64,000 nucleotides of DNA from Agapetus fuscipes (lineage: Eukaryota > Arthropoda > Insecta > Trichoptera > Glossosomatidae), in assembly GCA_951799405.1 (NCBI GenBank), contig OX637332.1:15939001-16003000 (forward strand). Direction: 5' to 3'. The position numbers were made by a program, and so were the translations under genes. This document shows positions 1-11,375 of this stretch, piece by piece (position 1 is the stretch's first letter; each line of letters begins with the position of its first letter). Under the pieces are notes generated by a model. The model searched no databases, was not told the DNA's origin, and worked only from the letters and a program-made list of their open reading frames with translations.

Positions 1-325
1 AGCTACACATATAGTGTAACTTCTTGCCGCGTTATCCCCGAAGAGGTGGCATGTGGCGAGTTGAACCTATTTATTTTTACAGGTAAGGGGGTCGGCCTTA
101 CGCCAACCATTTCAGTTGAAGTGGAGGTTTACCAGCTCCCGAGAGTGCTGGTACTCATTTCTCGTGAAGGCTGAGTAAACCTTGCCGGTATTTTATTTTG
201 GGGTTTGAAATAAACACCGAAACGGGAAATCATTTCTGACACCCTCAGTGGGATTCGAACCCGAGCTTTCGGCATGGAATGCAAGCACTCTACCACCTGA
301 GCTATCGACCGGACTATCGACCGGC
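1..325 (-). repeat. SINE-A copy, tRNA-headed, near full length
   Basis: Read on the minus strand this starts with a tRNA-like head near 310: an A-box-like GATAGCTCAGGTGGTAGAG and a B box GGTTCGAATCCC-like element near 250-262. The body contains CCCGTTTCGGTGTTTATTTC, a GGTTTACTCAGCCTTC block and a terminal block GGATAACGCGGCAAGAAG. Copies with the same order of blocks lie at 32.4, 33.2, 36.5, 45.5 and 55.0 kb, which defines a family of about 310 bp. It is a pol III-transcribed non-autonomous retrotransposon by type. The 3' end probably runs past position 1. Short GACTATCGACCGG duplication at 305-325 lies at the head end. Confidence 0.8.
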
Positions 326-389
326 ATCGACGTTGTTTAAATATGGATGATATTTATATATACACAGGTAAGTAAAATTATCGGGCTTT

Positions 390-605
390 ACTTACAAGAA
401 GTAGGATCAAGACGGTAATTTCGAAAGCGTGCTTGAAACATGATAACGCTGGTTCGATTCCCGTGGGCAGGGTAAAGCTTTTATTTAAGAAATAATTGAT
501 CAAAACAAAACACAATGAATTATTACTATAAAATGTTCATACCTTTTTGTAGCCAGAGGAAAATAGGTTAGTAAATAGCATTCCTCTTCGCAAATTTGTT
601 TATTT
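390..605 (+). repeat. SINE-C copy (second tRNA-like SINE family)
   Basis: A B-box-like GGTTCGATTCCC lies near 452-464. The 3' half ends in a block like GTTAGTAAATAGCATTCCTC near 565-585. The same head-to-tail order is seen at 6.56-6.82 kb, where the end reads GGTGAATTGCATTCCTCTTC, so two diverged copies of one SINE family are present. The head differs from SINE-A. It abuts the 3' side of the lactate dehydrogenase exon, so it sits in that gene's first coding intron. Confidence 0.55.
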
Positions 606-642
606 ATAAAAGCAACTAGAATTTAAGATTATTGAGTTTTAC

Positions 643-772
643 CTGCGAGAGAATGCTGAAGGCGCAGGCCATTCCCACCTGTCCCACTCCCACTACAGTC
701 ACCTTGTTTCCCACAGACCTCACCGGCTCGCTAATCTGACTCAATAAACCCGCTGAAGTCATGTTTTTGGCT
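643..772 (-). CDS. L-lactate dehydrogenase, first coding exon (partial gene)
   Basis: The exon encodes the N-terminus of an L-lactate dehydrogenase, the cytosolic NADH-dependent enzyme that interconverts pyruvate and lactate. The start codon is the ATG at 762-760 (minus strand), chosen because the peptide begins MTSAGLLSQ and continues to the NAD-binding Rossmann motif VTVVGVGQVGMACAFSIL (GxGxxG), as in insect Ldh. The exon is bounded by a polypyrimidine tract with CAG just upstream (acceptor at 775-773) and by a GT donor at 642-641, and ends in phase 0 after 40 codons. About ten nucleotides of 5' UTR precede the ATG, so at least one noncoding 5' exon should lie at higher coordinates. The remaining roughly 290 codons lie beyond the left edge. 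I see no damage in the exon. Confidence in the family is high. Confidence 0.88.
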
Positions 773-779
773 CTGAAAA

Positions 780-1420
780 AAAAACAAGGGAAAAACTGAG
801 GCACCTACAACAAACAATGACAAACGATAATAGGTTGATAATTTTATGATTTGACTTGGGATAACTATTAATTAAATTGCCTTTTTTTTCACAAAATCGT
901 TTACAATATACTCTTCACTCTCTGCTTACGGGTCTTCGCGTCACAATAGTCAAAGAGACTCTGTCTGTCCCACTGAATCTTTGCTCGTTTTTACATGTGC
1001 GGCAGAGACGATTCTTGCATGTCCAAGAACATGGTAGATATTTCCTAGTATATGGTACTAGAGCACTGTTTCACACTATACCAGAGACATTACACGCCCC
1101 AACCAGCGTGCCTAGGGCACGTACGAACTCATACGTTCGTAACAATAATATAAGTGCCTGCAACACAGATCAAAGGATATTTGGCCTGCAACAACTCTGA
1201 AGATGGCATCGCAAATATGAGCGAAACGTACATAAATAAAATCTTCTTGAGATCACGGATACGCAGTCTGAAAATAACAGGTCAACTAGCAACTGGTCAT
1301 TTTCACAAAAAGGGAATAATACTCGTATTACATGAAAAAACTAACATTCAGGACTTGGATCACAGGGTGTAAAAAATCCTCCACTTTTTATTTGAAAGAG
1401 ACAATAAGGAAATATTGACG
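780..1420. other. Intergenic or upstream intron, nothing recognised
   Basis: This lies upstream of the lactate dehydrogenase coding exon and probably within its 5' intron. There is a longer open frame on the plus strand (877-1200, 107 codons) but its peptide matches no family I know and has no supporting splice or start context. I do not call it a gene. Confidence 0.4.
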
Positions 1421-1424
1421 TCTT

Positions 1425-1655
1425 TAATCTAAGTTGCAAGGATGCATTACATTAAGGATTCATATTCAACGCATGCCCATAAGCGATCACACATAATTTC
1501 GCGCCTACATATGCCGCATACGGAACATACGGCATAAAACCCCAAATCTCAAATGAACATAAACGCTGCAACTCTTGCAGACCTTCCCTGTAAGGGGGGG
1601 GACGTTGGCAAAGTGAATCATTTTTCACAGTATAAGTGGACGGTCACAAACCAAC
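1425..1655 (-). repeat. LINE-1 3'-end copy
   Basis: On the minus strand this carries the ordered blocks of the LINE-1 3' UTR: GGTTGGTTTGTGACCGTCC, a TGAAAAATGATTCACTTTGCC block, a GGGAAGGTCTGCAAGAGTTGCAG-like block, and the terminal AACTTAGATTAAAG at 1425. The plus-strand text begins AATCTAAGTTGCAAGGATG. It is a diverged 5'-truncated copy. Confidence 0.8.
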
Positions 1656-4600
1656 CAATATGAAAAGAAACACGAATAATTCATTACATTTTACAGGTAT
1701 ATAAAACATCAATATCTTAACGATGTAGAAGTTTATATTTAAAAACATTATCCCTGCTAATTGTAAAGAGACAAGTTACCATTGTGACGTCATAACCAAT
1801 ATATTTCTCTACCTTGCGTGCTCTACTATTAAAACATTCGCACCTACAAGAAGTTTGTAAGTATGTGACATGATGTCATACTAATGTCACCATAAAGTGC
1901 AAATAACATTTTCGAGTGTATACGGAATGAAAAAAAATCAACACAAATAATTTAAATATCCCTTACCTACTGATTTTTTTTTTTTTAACGAAAAAATATT
2001 TTTATATTTGCACTGTTTCTCAGAAGCAATGCCCTTGAGCATTGATATTCCAAAACTGTGAAAATAAATCCTTGTTGTTTCACACCAAAAAATATTTAAA
2101 AATGAATTTTCAATCTGTAAAGATGCAAAGTATCCAAAATTTAACAAATCATTTAATTAATAAAAAAGCAAAAAACAAGATGAAGAGAGGCGCCCAAGAT
2201 ACAGAACAAGATCAATAATAATTATCAGGTGCGAAGCTTTACTGAGAATCCATTCAAAGGATCGAATCTTGAGAAATAAAACATTGAAAATCAAAATAGA
2301 TATTGAACTTCGAAACGGAATGTTTTTTTTTCAAGGTCTAGCTAAAAACCATCTGGCGGTACAATTTTTTGGTCAAAATTATTCAATTGGCCAAAATTGA
2401 TTAAAGCAGACAGTCTACAATGATTTGATACATATACGTACATATGTGATACTCTATACCTTCAAAATTTTCTATAAATTAGATTCAATTGGCGATGCCA
2501 ATAGGTACCTTCATTTTAGACAACACACTAGCGATGGGCTAGTGGCAAATCAATTCAACGTACTTCAAAGGTAGCTACCTATGTATCTATTATTTTGGTA
2601 AGTACATACTCGTATAATGTATATATTGAACAGATATATTATGTAGACTAGCACTGACAGATAAATTAAATGACCGAATAGGTACCCTTTTATTTGACTG
2701 TATCCGTTCCAAATTGAAGCATCGAGAATCGCTTCCGATTGTTTTGAATAATTATTTATAAAAGAAATACATTATAAGGTGTCATCTCCCAACGCTACCT
2801 CTTAGAGGCGGCAAAATTTGCACAGCTTATGTTCATTAGAATTTTAATATTTATTTTGTGAGAACTTATAGAAAGTTCAAGTGCGAGCTTACAGGTGTAC
2901 ATCTATGAATATCTACGTATGTTATTATTTTATGTATGTAATTTAGATTATTGATGAATCAAGTATCAATAAGAAAGGAGAAAAGGTACGCCATTGTGCA
3001 ATTTCTAACAATTTTATGTAATCGATTAACATGGCAATTTATTTATTTTCAAAGGAAAGGTCAGCATTATATGTACCAACCTACTTGTGTGATTGAATAA
3101 TATTTTTTCATGGGATAAAAAATAAGAGCAAGGACTTAATGTTAAAAAGACCTTAAAAGAATGAAAAGTAAATAATATTATTTAATTTTTAAAAACTAAA
3201 ATTATTAATATTAAAATATATTGTTCACTTAACGATTAAGCTTTTAAATCATTTCTTTCCAAAAAACCTTAAAAACACAACATCAACTTCCATCGTAGAA
3301 CCAATCATAACTAAAAAAAAAAAACAACTTTTATAAGTACCTACCTACTAATTATAGTTTTCGTACAAAGTTATATTTTTTTTGTCATGTAGCAAAGTAA
3401 TAAAAATAAATGCAAGCAAATGACCATCAGATCTTGAAAGTTTTATTTGACTTTTATTATGTTTTATTGCTCCACTAAAATGTTTTACACATTTCAAAAG
3501 CATTTCGCTTTCTTCCTAGGTATTAAAAATATTTCATGGCATCTACATCTTTTTTATGCGACAGATGAGACAGGATGAAGTGTTGCAAATAAAGTCCATC
3601 ATAAGTATCATCATATAAAAACTATTACACTAAAATAATTGATTAAATCTTTTTTTACATTAACGTCGGTAAAATGGAATTATACCAACGGCATTTTTTT
3701 TTAATATGAGCTTACAAAAATTTGTAGGTACATGTTGTGAAAAATAGACTTTTTCTAACTCACACATCCCTTTATTATTAAAGTATTCCAAAATAACATT
3801 CCTCAACTTGTTGTTTACTTTATTTTTTACTTGCGGTAAAATATGTATTATTGCGCAATAAATTTAAATTATCTAAGGATTTACATATTATCTTGCTCAA
3901 ATTTTAGTTGGTATCCTATGACAATTTATCCAACTAGGAGTATCATTGGCATTAGAAAACTTTTATTTTTACACGTAAAATAACCAATCTTGGGCTTTCG
4001 TTAATTGCATTTTTTCATTGTACTAATGATAGTACTCAAAGAATCACGAAAAGGCTGAATAAACCATACCGGTACTAACATACACCTCTGCGGCACTACA
4101 AGTGTCATAGACCCCTAGAGTCTTTAGAATCTAGGGAGCCTCCCGCACAGGATTTCTTAAAAAAAAAAAAAAAAAAAACATTGGTACTAAGGCTGGGCTA
4201 TAAAAAAAATAATTTAAAAATCAAGTCGGACACATTCGAATTACAATTGAGACCGGAACCGATTGGAAAAATCAAAAGTAGTTACGTTCGTAGCTACCTA
4301 TATCCTTATTACATATGTATTTTACGTTAAAAAATCACAACAATTCAAAACACACACACACAAATCTCACCTGAATTGTTTTAAGAATTTAATCTATGCG
4401 TTATCGAAACGCAAATATTTTTATCTCTGCGGATTTAGATACACGTTCACGTAAAACGATGCCACTTTTATTATTCTATCGCTCAATTTAGCAACTAGAA
4501 TGACAAATGGTATCACACGAAATTTGACGGTTTTTTTACGCCAGGTGTCACTGAACATCCGTCAACCACGTATACGAAGGTACTGAATTGACCGTGAACC

Positions 4601-4739
4601 TACTCCATAATATAAACGGAGATGTGACGTAGTGTTTTCTCCCTCCCTTTACACTAAAACGCGGCGACAGCTGTGCCCAACCAGTCGAACATCCCATTCA
4701 GGTGGTCTGGAAAGTTATGCTGCCAAGGGCATACTATCT
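1656..4739. other. AT-rich noncoding DNA, no element recognised
   Basis: Low-complexity, AT-rich sequence with homopolymer runs (for example poly-A at 4159-4178) and no open frame with recognisable content. A short piece resembling the SINE-A body (AAGGCTGAATAAACC) lies near 4050-4070. Confidence 0.5.
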
Positions 4740-4975
4740 AAATCTAAATCTAAGCTGCCAAAATATGTATCATTTAAGATTCATATTAAATGAATCCCCA
4801 CAAGCAGACATGCATAATTTCGCGCTTACACATGCCGCATACCTACAATATAAAAAACCCAATCTCAAATGAACATAAGCCCTGCAACTCTTGCCGACCT
4901 TCCCTGAAGCAGGGGTGACATTGGCAAAGTGAACCATTTTTACAGTTTGGGTGGTCAGCCGCATATCAACCATAC
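4740..4975 (-). repeat. LINE-1 3'-end copy
   Basis: The minus strand reads from the GGTTGATATGCGGCTGACC block at about 4970 down to a TAGATTTAGATTTAGATAG tail at 4735-4755. The tail is a short tandem of TAGATT(T/A), the same tail type as in other copies. The internal blocks (GTTCACTTTGCCAATGTCAC, GGGAAGGTCGGCAAGAG) are well conserved. Confidence 0.85.
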
Positions 4976-4979
4976 TGTT

Positions 4980-6550
4980 ATGTAAATATGAAATATAAAT
5001 ATTTAAAATAAGTAGGTATTAGTTATAGTTATAGGAATTCTGTATTGTATTGTGTGGGTAGGAATCATTGAATAAAATACTTGAAGCATCGAGAAATAAT
5101 GATTACTACGCCGTTCTGGAACTGTCCAGCGAATATAGATCTAGATTGTACTGTTTTGAAGAGTATAAAAAAGGTGCAAGTTGCTTGCAGAGCCAGTATC
5201 CTACGAGCTTTACAACTACATAGAACCAACTTGATCAGTGAACAGAAACCAAGTGTAATGGAATAATCGAGACTATCTTTGTGAAAATAAATTATTAAAA
5301 GTGTAAAATAAACAACTGTATAAGAAGACCAGTATTTTTAATTGAAAGACTTTTGAACCCTAAAAACGTAACAATACTATAATAATCTATAATCAAAACT
5401 AGTGGGGGACTTGATCAGAAATCCCAAAATTTCTACAGCAACGGGATCATGTATCTACCTACAAGATGGCAGATAGTCTACGAACAAAATGGCACATGTG
5501 TATTGTAATTAAATGTAAACTAACTTTGAAAAAAAAAAACTCTACACTTCTACAGTATACCTACACTCTACAGTATAAAGAAAAAAAACTTTATGCCGAC
5601 TTTTGACTCCATTGGTTTTCAATAAATACATATCATGCTCCTTCCGTTCTATATATCGTCTCAAAAAGTTACTTTCCACTTTCACAAGTTCAAATTATGT
5701 GAGTTCTAAAAAACTTTAGTACAAAATATGCTCAAGTAAAAAAAGCTCTGAAATCTCACGCATGCAAAAGTATAGTGCTGCCTGCTGCAACATTTAACTG
5801 TTAACCATCAACACATTTACATTGTGAGTCAATTCTGATATTTTTTCATTCTTTTATCACGTTTATCATAAGAGCACAATGGACTCGGCAGAAAATTTAA
5901 AAAAATGTGACTGCACACGGCCGGTTTATTTGTAAAAATATAAATCAAATATTTTGTATAAGTGGTTCTCAAGGAACCCAGAGTCATAGCCGTGATTTTT
6001 TTATTTCAAATTTTGTACCAAGACCGTTGCTTTACCAAATACCTTGCATTATACCAATTGTAAAATTAGTTTACTTTTCTACAATACGGTAAATGGTTTT
6101 CGCAAACTAAAGGTTGTATTTTTTTCCTTCTGTATTTGATACTTTATTAAATTAAATAATAGGCACTCATCCAAAAAAGTTGTGTTTCACTGAGACGCAA
6201 TAGTCATAATAATATAAATGCATTACTCAGAATAGTATTATAGCTTCCGAGAAAGAAAATACTTGTACATTTGTAAGTACTAACCTACCTTTTTCGTAAG
6301 CCGAGCGTAACTTTGATCAGGTAAGTCATGGTATACGTACCTAACTATCTACCTGATTAAAGAAAGTATGTATATCAACCTTACTGATGATGCAATTGTG
6401 ACGTAACAAAAAGTAAGAGAAAATTAATCAGAATATTTTTGGCGGTTCTATAATCTACTTTGCAAAGATAAATAAATAGAATTAAAGATTCATAATTCAT
6501 CCACACACACAAGAAAACAAGTGTTCATCTCGCTTACAAAATATTATGCT
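4980..6550. other. AT-rich noncoding DNA, no gene recognised
   Basis: No open frame with a known family and no clear repeat structure. A TATTGTATTGTGTGGGTAGG stretch near 5045 directly follows the LINE-1 copy. Confidence 0.45.
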
Positions 6551-6552
6551 TA

Positions 6553-6820
6553 CAAAATCGTCGGTGTTATAGCCGAGGGGACCAAGTGGGCTGATCTTTC
6601 TAGCGTGTTTGGAATAGAACAATGTTGGTTCGATCCCCGCTTTAGTCATTTGACCAAAACATTGACACTGATTCAACAGATGTTATTGGGTAATTATTAG
6701 TTAATAATTCATTAAAATAAACAATATTGAATTATTAATTGATGATATGAATACCTGTTTCTGGCCAGACAGAAAAGGTTGGTGAATTGCATTCCTCTTC
6801 ACAAATATATATTTTTTAAA
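6553..6820 (+). repeat. SINE-C copy
   Basis: The head reads TATAGCCGAGGGGACCAAGT (A-box region), followed about 65 nt later by GGTTCGATCCCCGC (B box, near 6629-6642). The body ends with GGTGAATTGCATTCCTCTTC near 6780-6800, which matches the end of the copy at 390-605. The tRNA-like head is better preserved here. Confidence 0.65.
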
Positions 6821-7052
6821 TTTAAAAAAAAGTTAGTAGGTACTCGTACTGTAAAATAAAACGCAACCCTAATATGATCATAAGCTCTGCTTAGATTTCA
6901 GTTACTCTGAAAATGGCCTAGAGGCCGAAACTGGTCAACTCGTTATTTTGTTAGTTTTTTGTAACAAATTAAAATAAAAACAATAGTAGAATAAAACAAA
7001 GTTTATTTTCATTTTTTTTATTTAGAGTTCTACAAAGTTTCCACTGAAACAT

Positions 7053-7315
7053 TGTAACGAGATGGATTTGTTTGTTAGGTAAAATGGAACATGAGATTTG
7101 AATTTGAATGAAAAGGAAAACAAAGGAAGGCAGAAACAGAGAGGAGAAGCTTGCCTGGCGGGATAGCCACAAGCCTGTGTAATTAAGAATAATTAATATT
7201 ATTGTGCTGTGGTTTATTGTGTATACATTGTGAAAGGAATAAAAATAAACATATTAAAGTGGCTGTTAATTATTAATTGTGTCAATCAGCAGGACAGAGA
7301 AGAAAAACCCTCACA
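7053..7315 (+). repeat. 5' LTR of the gag-only element
   Basis: Begins TGTAACGAGATGG and ends AACCCTCACA. It contains a candidate polyadenylation signal AATAAA at about 7238-7243. The primer-binding site follows at 7319. Confidence 0.92.
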
Positions 7316-7779
7316 TTTTGGCGCCCAACGTAAAAGAAAAAATCTGTAAATGAAATTCCTATGAAGAAAATTTTTCACAAACAAAAACAAATGACAGTCA
7401 ATTTCAACAAATGACATTGAAAACAATACAATATATGAAATGATTAAAATTGGACAGATTTATGGTTGTGAAAGCATCAACACGTTTAAAAGCTAGTGAA
7501 GACATCGACTTATACAATTAACAACAAGAAATTACAAGATTTGAAACGCTGTTTGAAAATATTGAAGGTGAGAGAATTCAAACTACCTACATTACGTTCA
7601 GAAGAATGGAAATTCAAAAATCGAACGTCGCGGGAGAATGAAGAATGGATATGAACCAGTTTGTTTCAAATCAGTTTAGATAAATATATATAGATGGTGT
7701 TATATTTAATTTGTATGAAAAAATTTTTTTCAATGAAATGATTTTTTTTTTAATTGCATAAATTGAAAATATACAGCAA

Positions 7780-8685
7780 ATGACGAAATCTAAAAAAATA
7801 AATAATAAAAAGGATTTAGAAAGTAACACAATGGAGTCCATAAATTTTGATCCTCTCAAATTAAAAATATCTTTTAATGGTGAAAGTGAACCAAATGAAT
7901 TTATAATAAGGTTAGAAGAATTAGCCAAAGTCTACAAATTAAAATTAGATTATTTGGTAGAGTGTATGCCTATATTTTTAACAGATTTTCCGTTAACTTG
8001 GTACAGAGCAATTAACTGTGAATTTGATTGGAAAATTTTTAAAACCAAATTCTTACAACAATTTGAAAAATATGACTTTCAAAGGAATCTTAAGTTAGAA
8101 ATTTTAAATATGGTACAAGGTCATGATAATGCATCTGTTTATATTTTAAAGGTAAAATCAAAAAATAATTTATTAAATAAAAGAATGCACGATAAGGAAC
8201 TTATGGACATAATAATTCATGGATTGTCAGAAAAATATGCAACTTTACTGACAACATCTGAAATTAAAAATACAGAGGAATTATCTACAATATGTAGCAA
8301 GTTTGAATCATTTTTCAAATTTAATGAATGTAAAAATTTAAATGTAATGAATGACACAGAAGAGAAAAATGTAATGCAAAAATGCAATTTTTGTAATAAA
8401 TTAGGACATGATGAAATAGATTGTTGGACTAAAAATAGAAAATTAGATTACATACAGAATAAATGTAGAAGTTTCACAAATAATATAGTATGCTACTTTT
8501 GTAATAAAAGAGGACATGTGGAAAGAAATTGTTTTATAAAAAATGGAAATTTTAAAAAACACACAGTAATCTGTTACTCATGTAAGCGTACAGGACATGT
8601 ACAAAAAGATTGTTTTGTTAAAAATAAAAAAAGTGATTATACAGACAAAACAAAAATGAACAAAGAAAATGGGATACTTTTTTAG
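7780..8685 (+). CDS. Gag polyprotein with three zinc knuckles
   Basis: A 301-codon uninterrupted frame encodes a Ty3/gypsy-type Gag. The capsid-like region (about residues 25-195) has the family signature around LTWYRAINCEFDWKIFKTKF. Three CCHC zinc knuckles follow: CNFCNKLGHDEIDC (about 202-215), CYFCNKRGHVERNC (about 238-251) and CYSCKRTGHVQKDC (about 265-278). Gag would assemble particles and package element RNA through the knuckles. No protease or pol frame follows before the 3' LTR, and the stop at 8683-8685 is clean. The ATG chosen is the first of the frame; MESINFDPLKL at residue 18 is an alternative start. An intact frame in an element with no pol suggests Gag is used in cis or that the insertion is recent. 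Confidence 0.85.
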   Translation: MTKSKKINNKKDLESNTMESINFDPLKLKISFNGESEPNEFIIRLEELAKVYKLKLDYLVECMPIFLTDFPLTWYRAINCEFDWKIFKTKFLQQFEKYDFQRNLKLEILNMVQGHDNASVYILKVKSKNNLLNKRMHDKELMDIIIHGLSEKYATLLTTSEIKNTEELSTICSKFESFFKFNECKNLNVMNDTEEKNVMQKCNFCNKLGHDEIDCWTKNRKLDYIQNKCRSFTNNIVCYFCNKRGHVERNCFIKNGNFKKHTVICYSCKRTGHVQKDCFVKNKKSDYTDKTKMNKENGILF

Positions 8686-8689
8686 ATTC

Positions 8690-9451
8690 AGTACAAACAT
8701 AATCAAATTAGATTAAAAAAAAAAAAAAACATATTTTCATGTGTATGAAAAATTTGAGGTGATGAATGATACGGTGAAAGTTGATATAAAAGTGATCAGT
8801 GAAAGAATGAATTATGAAATATTGCATGAATGAAGGTATGAAACATAAATTAAACAAAGTATTACATATGAAGGTAAAGTTTTTTTTAAAAAAAAATTGA
8901 TGGACTGATAAATTTATTAATGAAAAATAAATTTGAAATAAATTTAAATATTGGGAAAGATGTGATACATGTTTAAAAAAAAAAAGTTATTTTAATGAAT
9001 TGATTAATAAACTGGTGAATGTTTATTATGTATTGTTATTTGATTATTTTGAATTGTTGAATTAAGTATTTAAAAAAAAAAAGTTATTTTAATGAATTGA
9101 TTAATAAACTGGTGAATGTTTATTATGTATTGTTATTTGATTATTTTGAATTGTTGAATTAAGTATTTAAAAAAAAAAACAAATATTTGTTTATAATATT
9201 GAATATGAAATTTGTGTTAAAAAAAAATATATTAATTTTAGTATGAAAATAATTGGTATTGTTAAAAAAGGTATTAATGACTGAATAATGTATCAGAAAC
9301 AGGTTTTTTTTTATTTTCATATTTTTGAAATTTATCCTTAAAATAAAACAAAATATGTGGCGCCGGCTGAGCATTATGATACATTATTTACTCATTGTTA
9401 AAAAAAAAAAAAATTGGGAATGTTTTTTTTTATGAGAGGAAGGAGGTGTAT
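8690..9451 (+). repeat. Noncoding 3' interior of gag-only element with 97-bp tandem repeat
   Basis: Between the gag stop and the 3' LTR the DNA is A/T-rich and noncoding. A 97-bp unit is repeated in tandem: the block TTAAAAAAAAAAAGTTATTT occurs at about 8972 and again at about 9069, and the start of a third unit is seen at about 9166. This occupies the place where pol would lie in an autonomous element. Confidence 0.8.
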
Positions 9452-9712
9452 TGTAACGAGATGGATTTGTTTGTTAGGTAAAATGGAACATGAGATTTGA
9501 ATTTGAATGAAAAGGAAAACAAAGGAAGGCAGAAACAGAGAAAGAAGCTTGCCTGGCGGGATAGCCACAAGCCTGTGTAATTAAGAATAAAGAATATTAT
9601 TGTGCTGTGGTTAATTGTGTATACATTGTGAAAGAAATAAAAGTAAACATATTAAAGTGGCTGTTATATTATTAATTGTGTCAATCAGCAGGAGAGAAGA
9701 AAAACCCTCACA
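9452..9712 (+). repeat. 3' LTR of the gag-only element
   Basis: Same ends as the 5' LTR (TGTAACGAG...CCCTCACA) with a few substitutions and small indels, for example GAGAAAGAAGC for GAGAGGAGAAGC. The ACAT duplication follows at 9713-9716. Confidence 0.92.
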
Positions 9713-10114
9713 ACATATCAAAAAAAAAAAAAAAATGAATTATTTTTTTGTGAAACTATCAAAGATTACTAATGTTTGATTTGCAATGTTTGCGTCATAA
9801 AAAGCGCTTGAGAGATAGTAACTACCATTTCACACCATTTGCTCTGTAAAAATAAAGTGATGCAAAGCGCTTGTGCTATTCTTGTAAACGGTAAACGTGA
9901 AAAGTACCTATGTTGCAACCACAGATCACTGGTTGCAACACAGTTGCTACTTATATAGTCCGTTGTAAAAAGGATAGTTGTAAGGAGATAATTATATTTC
10001 AATAACTTTGCAAATGACAGCCCATTCAGATGAGGAAAGTTGTTTTTTTTTCAGTATTAGTGAAAAGAGCAATAACATCATTCCCTGTACCTACGCCAGA
10101 TACGCAAGTAATTT

Positions 10115-10680
10115 TAAAGGGGTGATGTAAGAGGAAGACCGAGAAAGGTATGGATGGACCAAATTTTCGAAATAGCGAGTGAATGGGATATCCAGAGTCA
10201 TAATAAAAGGAGAGCTTGTATGAAAAAAGTTATGACTCTGATGAAATGAAAGAAGTATGCAAGGACAGGAAGAAGTGGCGGCTAATCTGCAATGCTGATT
10301 TTTAATGTTGGTTTATTGGCTTGCTACATTTTTTGCATAAGACATTTTTTTACTTTTTTTGTATAGATTTATTTTTAAGGTTTTGTTGATTTCTTATACT
10401 TAAATGTTATTTATTACTCGTATTCCTTGACTTATAGGTTGGTATGAGGCTGACCACCCATACTGTAAAAAATGGTTCACTTTGCCAATGTCACCCCTGT
10501 TTCAGGGAATGTCGGCAAGAGTTGCAGGGCTTATGTTCATTTGAGGTTTGGATTTTATTTGTAATTACATAATCAGCATTTGTAAGCGCGAACTACACGT
10601 GTTTGTTTGTGGGCATACATCTGAGAGCTTTGAATGAATATATCCTTGCAACTTAGATTATAGATTATAGATTATAGATG
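10115..10680 (+). mobile_element. LINE-1 (RTE-like) 3' fragment: ORF end, 3' UTR and tail
   Basis: The left part translates as the C-terminal end of a LINE reverse-transcriptase protein: RGRPRKVWMDQIFEIASEW followed by DIQSHNKRRACMKKVMTL. The frame is broken just after MTL by loss of a few bases. The 3' UTR follows, then the dispersed 240-bp block starting CCTTGACTTATAGGTTGG near 10427, and the tail (TAGATTA)n at about 10660-10680. This copy shows that the 240-bp block belongs to this LINE. It is heavily 5'-truncated. Confidence 0.85.
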
Positions 10681-10721
10681 TTGATTAAAGTTGATTTAAA
10701 AATGTTACTTGTTGTGTATTT

Positions 10722-10975
10722 TCCTTGACTTATAGGTTGGTATGCGGCTGACCACCCATGCTGTAGAAGATGGTTACTTTGCCAATGTCACCCCTGTTTC
10801 AGGGCAGGTCGGCAAGAGTTGCAGGGTGTATGTTCATTTGAACTTTGAGTTTTTGTGTTGTAGGTTCACGCGCAGCATGTGCAAGCGTGAACTTACACGT
10901 GCCTGCTTGTGAAAATGCATATAATGTGAATCTCTAATGTTATGTAATATCTTTGGAACTTAGATTAGATTAGAA
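10722..10975 (+). repeat. LINE-1 3'-end copy, tandem to the previous one
   Basis: Begins TTCCTTGACTTATAGGTTGG about 40 bp after the tail of the preceding copy, in the same orientation, and ends AACTTAGATTAGATTAG. It lacks the ORF part. Confidence 0.88.
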
Positions 10976-11375
10976 TGGCATCATAAAGCACCACTGCCAC
11001 TTTGAGTGTATATTCTAAAACCCATATTTAATTGCGTCCTGCATAGAATATGGTTGCAAGGGTGGTTTGCAAAAGGGCCCTTGAAATGTCTTGTGTTCGA
11101 AAACGGTAAGTAGCTACTTTCAAAATTCAAAGAAATCATCGATTTTTTTTTTGTTGAATACTCTATTACTCATAATTGCACTTTTTCTAAAAAAAAATGA
11201 AGTGGTTAATTATGAAAAAATGTCTCAATTTTACTCATGTATTTGTACCTGTATGAATGAACGGCATAAGTAATTAAGTGAAATTTGTAGGGGGAAAAGA
11301 ACTGCATAAAGCTATTTTTGTAAAAACAGTAAAAATAAAGTGCACAAAAATAAAACGGTGTATATGACTTGGGAT
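10976..11375. other. Noncoding spacer, nothing recognised
   Basis: AT-rich spacer with short unsupported frames only. Confidence 0.4.

Larger units (their letters stand above)
7049..9716 (+). mobile_element. Gag-only LTR retrotransposon, structurally complete
   Basis: Two direct LTRs of 263 and 261 bp (7053-7315 and 9452-9712) start TGTAACGAG and end CCCTCACA, the canonical TG...CA ends. A 4-bp target-site duplication ACAT flanks the element (7049-7052 and 9713-9716). A primer-binding site TGGCGCCCAACG begins at 7319, four bases after the 5' LTR. A purine-rich tract, GAGAGGAAGGAGG, lies at about 9434-9446, just before the 3' LTR. The interior is only about 2.1 kb and carries one gag gene and no protease, RT, RNase H or integrase. 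The LTRs differ at roughly ten sites by eye, so the insertion is fairly young. The structure matches the non-autonomous gag-only class described in plants as TR-GAG. It would need pol functions from an autonomous relative. Confidence 0.92.

Noticed and set aside
877..1372. Open frames of 107 and 72 codons
   Set aside because: Overlapping frames with no family resemblance, codon support or splice context.
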